NCBI GenBank assembly: GCA_012510865.1
Contig: JAAZHF010000115.1
Span: 1-8,422 of the forward strand
Source of the DNA: Gammaproteobacteria bacterium
GTDB taxonomy: Bacteria; Pseudomonadota; Gammaproteobacteria; Xanthomonadales; Xanthomonadaceae
Direction of reading: 5' to 3'
Length of the DNA stretch: 8,422 nucleotides
Shown: one piece after another, positions 1-6,315 of the stretch
How the letters are laid out: the number at the start of each line of letters is the position of its first letter
Position numbering within the stretch: position 1 is the stretch's first letter
The notes under the pieces: generated by a model
Databases searched by the model: none
What the model saw: the letters and a program-made list of their open reading frames with translations, nothing else
What the model was told of the DNA's origin: nothing
Program-made: the position numbers and the translations under genes

Positions 1-4
1 GGGC

Positions 5-1000
5 ATGAGCGCCGCCGAAGCCAAGCCGATCACCCTGATCGAGGCCCTGACCCAGGCCATGGCCTACGAGATGCGCAACGACGAGCGCGTCGTGGTGGTG
101 GGCGAGGACGTGGGCGTCAACGGCGGCGTGTTCCGTGCCACCGCCGGGCTGCACTCCCAGTTCGGCAGCGAGCGCGTCATCGACACCCCGCTGGATGAAA
201 CCACCATTGCCGGCCTGACCGTCGGCATGGCCAGCCAGGGCATGAAGCCGATCGCCGAGGCCCAGTTCGACGGCTTCATCTACCCGATGGTCGACTTCAT
301 CGTCAGCCACGCCGCGCGCATGCGCTACCGCACCCGCGGCCGCCTGACCTGCCCGATGGTGCTGCGCGTGCCGTGGGGCGGTGGTATCCGTGCCCCGGAG
401 CATCACAGCGAGGCCAACGAATCGATCTTCACCAACGTGCCGGGCCTGCGCGTCGTCCTGCCGTCGTCGCCGGCGCGCGCCTACGGCCTGCTGCTGGCCG
501 CGATCCGCGAGCCGGACCCGGTCATCTTCATGGAGCCCAAGCGCATCTACCGCCAGTACAAGGAGCTCGTGCCCGACGACGGCGAGGCGCTGCCGCTGGA
601 CGTCTGCTTCGTGCTGCGCGACGGCACCGACGTGACCCTGGTGACCTGGGGCGCCCAGGTGAAGGAGACGCTGGAAGCGGCCGACGCGCTGGCGAAGGAC
701 GGCATCAGCGCCGAGGTCATCGACGTCGCCACGCTGACGCCGCTGGATTTCGACACCATCGCCGAGTCGGTCGCGAAGACCGGCCGCTGCGTGATCGTGC
801 ACGAGGCGCCGAAGACCGCCGGCTTCGGCGGCGAGATCGCCGCCCGCCTGGCCGAGGAGTGCATGTACGACCTGCTTGCCCCGGTCGAGCGCGTCACCGG
901 CTACGACACCCACATCCCGCTGTTCCGGCTGGAAATGAAGTACCTGCCCAGCGTCGAGAAGATCGTCGCGGCGGCGAAGCGGACGGTGGCGGCGGGCTGA
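5..1000 (+). CDS. 2-oxoacid dehydrogenase E1 component, beta subunit (probably branched-chain)
   Basis: This 331-residue protein is the beta subunit of a thiamine-diphosphate-dependent alpha2beta2 E1. With the alpha subunit, which should be encoded just upstream of the window, it decarboxylates a 2-oxoacid and passes the acyl group to the lipoyl arm of E2. The length and the two-domain transketolase beta layout fit the family (pyrimidine-binding domain about 8-185, C-terminal domain about 200-325). Visible motifs are DTPLDE at 60-65, where E65 matches the cofactor-activating glutamate, QFDGFIYP at 87-94, the PEHHSE segment at 131-136 and HEAPKTAGFG at 266-275. FMEPKRIYR at 175-183 resembles branched-chain E1 beta more than PDH E1 beta, so I favour 2-oxoisovalerate dehydrogenase (bkdA2/bkdAB type), but PDH-like use of pyruvate is possible. 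The ATG lies 4 bases inside the window, so its ribosome site cannot be seen and a start slightly upstream cannot be excluded. The E2 gene follows after 81 bases, which indicates one operon. Confidence 0.93.
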   Translation: MSAAEAKPITLIEALTQAMAYEMRNDERVVVVGEDVGVNGGVFRATAGLHSQFGSERVIDTPLDETTIAGLTVGMASQGMKPIAEAQFDGFIYPMVDFIVSHAARMRYRTRGRLTCPMVLRVPWGGGIRAPEHHSEANESIFTNVPGLRVVLPSSPARAYGLLLAAIREPDPVIFMEPKRIYRQYKELVPDDGEALPLDVCFVLRDGTDVTLVTWGAQVKETLEAADALAKDGISAEVIDVATLTPLDFDTIAESVAKTGRCVIVHEAPKTAGFGGEIAARLAEECMYDLLAPVERVTGYDTHIPLFRLEMKYLPSVEKIVAAAKRTVAAG

Positions 1001-1046
1001 GCCCGTCGCCGCGTCCCCCCGCACCAGGCAGCCAACAGAACGCAAC

Positions 1047-1062
1047 TGCTCCGGCAGGAGCA
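1047..1062 (+). other. Intercistronic hairpin between E1 beta and E2 genes
   Basis: TGCTCC - GGCA - GGAGCA forms a perfect 6-bp stem with a 4-base loop, 19 bases before the E2 start. The right arm contains AGGAG (1056-1060), but that is too far from the ATG to be its ribosome site; GAGG at 1073-1076, five bases before the ATG, serves better. The stem could affect mRNA stability or E2 translation. It is short and may be chance. Confidence 0.3.
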
Positions 1063-1081
1063 CCAGATTCCCGAGGACACC

Positions 1082-2518
1082 ATGGCCGACAAGAAGACCT
1101 TCCACCTCCCCGACCTCGGCGAGGGCCTGCCCGATGCGACCATCGTCGAATGGTTCGTCAAGGAGGGCGACACCATCCGCCTGGACGAGAACCTGGTGTC
1201 GATGGAGACCGCCAAGGCCGTGGTCGAGGTGCCCTCGCCGGTCTCCGGCAAGGTGCTGAGGCTGGCCGGCGGCCCCGGCGACGTGATCATCACCGGCGCG
1301 ATGCTGGCCGAGTTCGAGATCGACCCGAGCCTGCCGCAGCGCGCCGAGGGCCAGGACACCGGCCACCACCACGGCGGCGGCCACGGCGTGGGCAGCCAGG
1401 ACCCGGCGCCGGACGATCGCGTGGTCGCTTCCGACGAGGGCGGCGCGATCGCGGACGCGGGCGAGCCCGCGCCCAAGGCCGCGGCCGCGGGCGAGCGCGC
1501 CGACAGCGGCACCGTGGTGGGCGCGATGCAGTCCTCCGACGCCGTGCGCAGCGACCAGGTCGTGGCCGTGGGCGGCGTGCGCGCCATGCCCGCCGTGCGC
1601 GCGCAGGCCCGCAAGCTCAAGGTCGACATCACCCGGGTGCGCGGCACGGGCCCGGATGGCACCGTGACCATGGCCGACGTGAAGCGGGCCGCCGCCGACG
1701 GCAGCGCGCCGATGGGCGCCGCTGTAGGAACGGCTACAGCCGCGATCCCCACGGCCCCGGTCGCGGCTGTAGCCGCTCCCACGGGAGCTGCCGTTGCGGC
1801 GGGCCGCGCGGCGACCGACCGCACCGCGCTGTCCGCCTCCGGGCGGCCGATGCGCACCCAGCCGCCGTCGGTCACCGCCAGCGGCCAGCCCGAGCAGCTC
1901 AAGGGCGTGCGCCGCAACATGGCGCGCGTGATGGCCGCCGCGCACGCGCAGGTCGTGCCCACCACGCTCGTCGACGACGCGGACCTGCACGCCTGGGTCG
2001 GCAAGCAGGACATCACCGCCCGCCTGATCCGCGCCATCTGCGCCGCGGCGAAGGCGGTGCCGGCCCTGAACGCCTGGTTCGACGGCGAGAACCTCACCCG
2101 CACCCTGCACCCGCACGTCGACATCGGCATCGCCGTGGACACCGAGGACGGCCTGTTCGTGCCCGCCCTGCGCAACGCCGACGTGCTCGACGCGGCCGGC
2201 GTCCGCGCGGGCATCCAGCGCCTGCGCGCCCAGGTCGAGGACCGCAGCATCCCGGCCAGCGAACTCTCCGGCTACACCATCAGCCTGTCGAACTTCGGAA
2301 TGTTCGCCGGCCGCTACGCCACCCCGGTGGTGGTACCGCCGTGCGTGGCCATCGTCGGCGCCGGCAAGCTGAGCCAGGACGTGGTCGCCGTGATCGGCGG
2401 CATCGAGGTGCACCGCCGCATGCCGATCTCGCTGACCTTCGACCACCGCGCCGCCACCGGCGGCGAGGCCGCGCGCTTCCTGAAGGCGATCCTGGACGAC
2501 CTGGCGCTACCGCACTGA
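1082..2518 (+). CDS. 2-oxoacid dehydrogenase E2, lipoyl acyltransferase (probably branched-chain)
   Basis: This 478-residue core subunit carries the acyl group on a swinging lipoyl arm and transfers it to CoA. An N-terminal lipoyl domain (about 4-80) has the motif SMETAKA, with K45 as the lipoylated lysine. A 165-209 segment (MPAVRAQARKLKVDITRVRG, then GPDGTVTMADV) is the peripheral-subunit-binding domain. The catalytic domain (about 274-478) shows VDIGIAVDTEDGLFVPAL, SLSNFGMF and LTFDHRAATGG. The catalytic histidine is H455, but the usual HxxxDG aspartate is T459. The domain also seems short between the DDADLHAW and TARLIRAI segments, a form I associate with Xanthomonadaceae branched-chain E2 proteins. 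Linker 1 has a His/Gly patch (HHHGGGH, 95-101). Linker 2 (204-250) is Ala/Pro-rich and includes residues 215-234 encoded by a REP-type inverted repeat. The start is set by ATG 1082 with GAGG at 1073-1076. Only one lipoyl domain is present. Confidence 0.93.
   Translation: MADKKTFHLPDLGEGLPDATIVEWFVKEGDTIRLDENLVSMETAKAVVEVPSPVSGKVLRLAGGPGDVIITGAMLAEFEIDPSLPQRAEGQDTGHHHGGGHGVGSQDPAPDDRVVASDEGGAIADAGEPAPKAAAAGERADSGTVVGAMQSSDAVRSDQVVAVGGVRAMPAVRAQARKLKVDITRVRGTGPDGTVTMADVKRAAADGSAPMGAAVGTATAAIPTAPVAAVAAPTGAAVAAGRAATDRTALSASGRPMRTQPPSVTASGQPEQLKGVRRNMARVMAAAHAQVVPTTLVDDADLHAWVGKQDITARLIRAICAAAKAVPALNAWFDGENLTRTLHPHVDIGIAVDTEDGLFVPALRNADVLDAAGVRAGIQRLRAQVEDRSIPASELSGYTISLSNFGMFAGRYATPVVVPPCVAIVGAGKLSQDVVAVIGGIEVHRRMPISLTFDHRAATGGEAARFLKAILDDLALPH
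1723..1783. repeat. REPIN-like inverted repeat embedded in frame in the E2 gene
   Basis: The left arm 1724-1745 (GTAGGAACGGCTACAGCC then GCGA) and the right arm 1761-1782 are reverse complements at 20 of 22 positions, separated by 15 bases. Each arm also contains its own small palindrome, CGGCT-AC-AGCCG, and the left arm begins with GTAG. Both are hallmarks of REP sequences mobilised by RAYT (TnpA-REP) transposases, and the core resembles the abundant 'GGAGCGGCTTCAGCCGCGA' repeats of pseudomonads and Xanthomonadaceae. Both mismatches become G-T pairs when the minus strand folds. The right arm continues into a second palindrome, GCTCCC-AC-GGGAGC (1775-1788). The element is read as residues 215-234 of E2 without breaking the frame and uses codons unlike its surroundings (GTA twice, GGA, ACA). 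REP identity is inferred from structure and remembered consensus; the inverted repeat itself is directly visible. Confidence 0.8.
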
Positions 2519-2523
2519 GTGCA

Positions 2524-2545
2524 TGCGGCGGCACTTGCCGCCGCA
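2524..2545 (+). terminator. Hairpin directly after the E2 stop codon
   Basis: TGCGGCGGCA and TGCCGCCGCA are perfect inverted repeats around a 2-base centre. In practice this gives a stem of about 8-9 bp with an ACTT loop, beginning 5 bases after the E2 TGA. It is very stable but is followed by CCGCGCCC rather than a T-run. It may therefore be a 3' stabiliser or partial terminator rather than a classical intrinsic terminator. The VOC gene starts 45 bases further on and may or may not be read through. Confidence 0.4.
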
Positions 2546-2590
2546 CCGCGCCCGGGCGGAGGATGGGATGCTCCGACCAGGAGCATCGCC

Positions 2591-2974
2591 ATGGCGCATC
2601 GCAGCCGCCTCGCCGGCTTCATCATCGATTCCCGCGGCGACGACCTCGCCGCTTCCGCCGCGTTCTGGAGCCGGGCCCTGGGCCTGGCCGTCGCCGACCC
2701 CGACTCGGGCGGGACCGGCCGCTACGCGCAGCTGGGCGGAGCCCCCGGCAGGCTGCACGTCGAGGTGCAGAAAGTGGAGCATCCCTCGCGCGTGCACCTG
2801 GACATCGAGACCGATGACATCGACGCCGAGGTCGCGCGCATGGAAGCCCTGGGTGCGACCCGCGTCGCCTTCGTCCAGCGCTGGTGGGTGATGGAAGCGC
2901 CGGACGGCCAGCGCTTCTGCGTGGTGCCGATGGACGACCCGGCCGGACGCGACGAACCGAACGCCTGGGACTAG
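2591..2974 (+). CDS. VOC-family (glyoxalase/bleomycin-resistance-like) protein
   Basis: This 127-residue single-domain protein has the paired beta-alpha-beta3 pattern of the vicinal oxygen chelate superfamily. FIIDSRGDDLAASAAFWSRALGL (10-32) is the first strand and helix, RVHLDIETDDIDAEVARMEALGA (67-89) the second, and WVMEAPDGQRFCVVP (99-113) the closing strands. H69 and E102 sit where metal ligands usually lie. It most resembles the small glyoxalase-like subgroup whose substrate is unknown, so no reaction is assigned. The frame is open upstream to 2519, but ATG 2591 is preferred because AGGAG (2579-2583) lies 7 bases before it and the VOC fold starts there. The TAG stop (2972-2974) is interlocked with the stop of the opposing hydrolase gene. 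It lies 72 bases after E2 on the same strand, but a hairpin intervenes. Confidence 0.82.
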   Translation: MAHRSRLAGFIIDSRGDDLAASAAFWSRALGLAVADPDSGGTGRYAQLGGAPGRLHVEVQKVEHPSRVHLDIETDDIDAEVARMEALGATRVAFVQRWWVMEAPDGQRFCVVPMDDPAGRDEPNAWD

Positions 2975-3939
2975 CCCGGACGGCCGTCCCGGCTGCCGGC
3001 CGTCTTCCGTTCGCGCTGCAGCCAGGCGGCGAGTCCCTGGGCGTTGAGCCTGATGTCCACCGCCAGCAACGCGGGCACCAGCCGCTCCGGATCCGCGACG
3101 CCGTGGATGCGGGCACGATCGACGTAGAGCTTTTCCAGCGCCCGCTCCAGCGCGTCGTGGAAGCCGGGGCCGCCCTCGAGGAAGCGCGCCAGCGCGACCA
3201 TGGCGTCGACCTGCTCGATCAGGCGCAGCCCCAGGCGCTGCAGGTCGCCGCGCAGGGTGCCGTAGTGGGTCGCGTGGCAGGCGTCGGGCCGCATCGCGAG
3301 CAGGCGCCGGATCGAGTCCTTCATCTGGCCGGGGTCGAACTGCACCGGCGAGGTGCTCGGGATCGCGAACGGCCGCCCGCCGACGTCGAACTCGCGGTAG
3401 GAGATGCCGAAGGCGTCGCCGGTGAACCAGGCGCGGCCGCGCTCGTCCCAGACCGACAGGTGGTGCAGCGCGTGCCCCGGCGTATGCGCCAGCAGCAGCG
3501 GCCGCCCCGCGAACTCGAGGACCTGCCCGTCCGCGGCCTCGAGCACGCGCTCCGCCGGGACCGGCACCAGTCCGCCGTACTCCCGTTCGAACGCGGCGTC
3601 GCCGTACACCTGGCGCGCGCTGGCGACGAGCCTGGCCGGATCGACCAGGTGCGGAGCACCGCGCGGATGCACGACCAGCCGGGCCGAAGGCAGTTCGGCG
3701 AGGAGCGCGCCGGCGCCGCCGGCATGGTCGAGGTGGACGTGGGTGCAGACCAGGTAGTCGACGTCGCCGCGCGCCACGCCCGCCCCGTCGATCGCCGCCA
3801 GCATGGCGGGCACGCTGTGCAGCGTGCCGCAATCGACCAGCGCGGCGCGCCCGGCCTCGACCACCAGGTAGGCGGCGCAGAACGAGGGCCGGCCGCCGAA
3901 GCCGGTGTCGATGGTGGTGATGCCGCCGACCGCGTGCAT
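2971..3939 (-). CDS. MBL-fold metallo-hydrolase
   Basis: This 322-residue metallo-beta-lactamase-fold protein carries a full dinuclear metal site: THVHLDH (66-72, ligands H67, H69, D71, H72), HTPGH (152-156, H156), TGDAFG (174-179, D175) and ATHYG (223-227, H225). The N-terminal part (TTIDTGFGGRPSFCAAYLVV) is the usual opening strand pair. A C-terminal helical part (about 230-315) extends beyond the core. The set of ligands is that of glyoxalase-II-like hydrolases, but the substrate is unknown. It is the third gene after trpS and the small membrane protein. Its ATG is 8 bases past the membrane-protein stop, with no convincing Shine-Dalgarno, so translational coupling is likely. The reading frame is open up to 4338, but the upstream part is a shadow of the neighbouring genes. 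Its TAG stop overlaps the stop of the converging VOC gene. Confidence 0.88.
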   Translation of the reverse strand: MHAVGGITTIDTGFGGRPSFCAAYLVVEAGRAALVDCGTLHSVPAMLAAIDGAGVARGDVDYLVCTHVHLDHAGGAGALLAELPSARLVVHPRGAPHLVDPARLVASARQVYGDAAFEREYGGLVPVPAERVLEAADGQVLEFAGRPLLLAHTPGHALHHLSVWDERGRAWFTGDAFGISYREFDVGGRPFAIPSTSPVQFDPGQMKDSIRRLLAMRPDACHATHYGTLRGDLQRLGLRLIEQVDAMVALARFLEGGPGFHDALERALEKLYVDRARIHGVADPERLVPALLAVDIRLNAQGLAAWLQRERKTAGSRDGRPG

Positions 3940-3947
3940 GGGCGCGC

Positions 3948-4252
3948 TCAGCGGCGCCGGAACAGCAGCATGCGCAGCACGAAGGCCGCCAGCATCGCGC
4001 CGAGGAAGACGCCGTAGCCCAGCGCCGTGGCCAGGATCTGGCGCCACATCCGGCCATGCGCCGGATCGGCGATGTCGTGCGACCAGTACAGGCTGGCGAC
4101 GAACAGCGCGAGCGAGGCCAGCACCGCGGCCAGGTCGTAGAGCCGGCGCGCGGGGCCGCGCGGCTGCCGCGGATAGATCCAGAACAGGGTCGCCAGGATC
4201 AGGAACCAGGGCAGGAACAGGATCAGGGTGAGGTTGACCTCGACCAGCGGGT

Positions 4253-4256
<4 letters not shown>
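3948..4256 (-). CDS. Small three-helix inner-membrane protein of unknown function
   Basis: This 102-residue protein starts at GTG 4256 within the sequence GTGA, which also supplies the trpS stop codon (4-base overlap). A strong GGAGG (4261-4265) lies 4 bases upstream, inside the trpS 3' end, so the GTG start is well supported and translation is probably coupled. Hydrophobicity predicts three membrane segments at about 8-28, 39-59 and 74-98. A basic/proline loop (YPRQPRGPARR, 28-38) lies between helices 1 and 2, and the tail is short and basic (RRR). By the positive-inside rule the loop and C-terminus would be cytoplasmic-facing or boundary regions, but topology is not secure. The second loop has WSHDIADPAHGRMW (58-71), which is rich in charged and aromatic residues. 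I do not recognise a named family. The position between trpS and a hydrolase gives no clear function. Confidence 0.75.
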
Positions 4257-5578
<1,322 letters not shown>

Positions 5579-5606
5579 TCAGTGGCCGGAAGTCGGGAAA
5601 CGGCCC

Positions 5607-5612
5607 ATTTTA
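5607..5612 (-). promoter_or_regulatory. Candidate -10 element for trpS
   Basis: On the minus strand TAAAAT (one mismatch to TATAAT) stands out as the only A/T-rich hexamer in the 122-base gap before trpS. It would place a transcript start near 5600 and give a leader of about 22 bases. At the normal spacing the -35 position reads CCGACC, a poor match (3 of 6). A GC palindrome, GCCCCG-GT-CGGGGC (5625-5638), overlaps this area and could be an operator or simply base composition. Confidence 0.4.
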
Positions 5613-5645
5613 GCCTGCCCTCCCGCCCCGGTCGGGGCCCGGCAA

Positions 5646-5677
5646 GAACGAAGGCCGGCTTGCGCCGGCCCCCGTTC
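5646..5677 (-). terminator. Intrinsic-type terminator of csbD
   Basis: The minus-strand transcript folds into an uninterrupted 14-bp stem (two of the pairs G-U) closed by a GCAA tetraloop of the GNRA type. It begins 23 bases after the csbD stop. The same segment on the plus strand has two A-C mismatches, so the fold favours the minus-strand RNA. The descending arm ends UUCGUUC and is followed by UUGCC, a weak U-tract. It separates csbD from trpS. Confidence 0.7.
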
Positions 5678-5700
5678 GTCCAAGCTGCAACCGGACGCGC

Positions 5701-5901
5701 TCAGTGCAGGCCCTTCTCGAAGTCGCGGACCTCGCGCTCGGCGCGGTCGCGCTCCCAGCCGTACTGCTCCTGCAGCTTGCCGGCGAGGTATTCGCCGTTG
5801 CCCTCGGCGACGTCGAACACGTCGTCGGTCAGCTTGCCCCAGCGGGCCTGTGCCTGTCCCTTCAACTGCGTCCACTTGCCTGCGATGATGTCTTTGTTCA
5901 T
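5701..5901 (-). CDS. CsbD-family stress protein
   Basis: This is a 66-residue, strongly charged soluble protein with the CsbD/YjbJ pattern: [20 protein letters not shown] at 1-20, then [24 protein letters not shown] (21-44) and a C-terminal [20 protein letters not shown] segment. The family is widespread and is induced by general or envelope stress in several bacteria, but its molecular action is unknown. The length is typical. The start ATG 5901 has GAGG (5907-5910) 5 bases upstream. It sits downstream of the entericidin-like gene on the same strand with a 126-base gap holding an inverted repeat, and it has its own strong terminator. The two genes may share stress control, but no clear promoter was identified. 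Confidence 0.92.
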   Translation of the reverse strand: MNKDIIAGKWTQLKGQAQARWGKLTDDVFDVAEGNGEYLAGKLQEQYGWERDRAEREVRDFEKGLH

Positions 5902-5923
5902 GGGTACCTCAAGGGGTGTGGGG

Positions 5924-5959
5924 GATCGATCCCTGCTTTGCAGCGGACCGGGATCGATC
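5924..5959. promoter_or_regulatory. Perfect 10-bp inverted repeat upstream of csbD
   Basis: GATCGATCCC (5924-5933) and GGGATCGATC (5950-5959) are exact reverse complements with a 16-base spacer. Each half also contains the self-palindrome GATCGATC. The pair lies 22 bases upstream of the csbD start codon. The centre-to-centre distance of 26 bases is about two and a half helical turns, so the halves would lie on roughly opposite faces. It might be an operator for csbD, or a long-looped hairpin in the csbD leader or the entericidin 3' region. No T-run follows, which argues against a terminator. Confidence 0.4.
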
Positions 5960-6027
5960 GTGCCGGATCGGGCATGCAGGCCGGGTCAAGATTCCGTTGC
6001 GGCGGACTTCACCTCGATGACCGCGGC

Positions 6028-6183
6028 TCAGCGCGGATCGGTCGCGCCGGTGTCGTCTGCGGCTTCCTCGACCTTCTCGCCGACCTTCTGCACGTCCTTG
6101 CCGGCGCCCTTCACCGTGTTGCACGCGGTCAGCATCCCGGCCAGGAACATCGAGGTCATGATGAGGATTGCAATGCGCTTCAT
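6028..6183 (-). CDS. Entericidin A/B-like small lipoprotein
   Basis: This 51-residue protein has a lipoprotein signal peptide: a basic MKR start, the hydrophobic core IAILIMTSMFLAGM and the lipobox LTAC, with C21 as the lipidated cysteine. The mature part (CNTVKGAGKDVQKVGEKVEE, then acidic residues) matches the entericidin pattern ACNTxxGxGxDxxxxGxxI. Mature EcnB of E. coli is a stationary-phase lipoprotein with bacteriolytic activity, countered by EcnA; in most other bacteria the role is unproven. Start ATG 6183 is chosen over in-frame ATG 6189 and the open frame to 6234, because GGAG (6191-6194) lies 7 bases before 6183 and the signal peptide then starts with MKR. No second copy, which would be the antidote paralogue, is adjacent. 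Confidence 0.85.
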   Translation of the reverse strand: MKRIAILIMTSMFLAGMLTACNTVKGAGKDVQKVGEKVEEAADDTGATDPR

Positions 6184-6294
6184 GGGCATTCTCCAGTGTG
6201 GATGCCTCGGGCGGACTGCCCGGGTCGGGGCCATGAAACGCGGCGCGCGGTGAAGTCCGCGTTGACGCGCGCCGCGCGGGCGCGGCGTCGCGTG

Positions 6295-6311
6295 CGATCC
6301 ATTCAGGATCG
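6295..6311 (-). terminator. Small hairpin after the arginase gene
   Basis: CGATCC-ATTCA-GGATCG (6-bp perfect stem, 5-base loop) begins 4 bases beyond the arginase stop. A GC-rich imperfect repeat (about 6264-6290, GCCGCGC paired with GCGCGGC) follows on the minus strand. There is no T-run, so terminator function is only suggested by position. Confidence 0.3.
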
Positions 6312-6315
6312 GCGC

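Noticed and set aside
901..2250. 449-codon open frame antisense to E1 beta/E2
   Set aside because: It has low-complexity Ala/Ser/Thr/Arg content with no recognisable domain, mirrors the codon positions of the sense genes, and has no ribosome site of note.
2519..2590. Upstream extension of the VOC gene to the open frame start at 2519
   Set aside because: It would run through the post-E2 hairpin and adds a non-conserved Ala/Pro/Gly tail. ATG 2591 has AGGAG at ideal spacing.
373..2817. Very long open frame (814 codons) on the plus strand across E1 beta, E2 and the VOC gene
   Set aside because: It is an out-of-frame shadow, very rich in Arg, Gly, Pro and Ala, caused by high GC. The true frames carry all the family motifs.
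5984..5989. TTGACC on the minus strand as a -35 box for csbD
   Set aside because: No acceptable -10 hexamer is found at 16-18 bases; the nearest candidate is 21 bases away with only three matches.
6002..6260. 12-bp inverted repeat GCGGACTTCACC (6002-6013) / GGTGAAGTCCGC (6249-6260) flanking the entericidin-like gene
   Set aside because: By simple pair counting about two 12-base inverted matches are expected by chance in a window this size. It does not extend, has no target duplication and no mobile gene.
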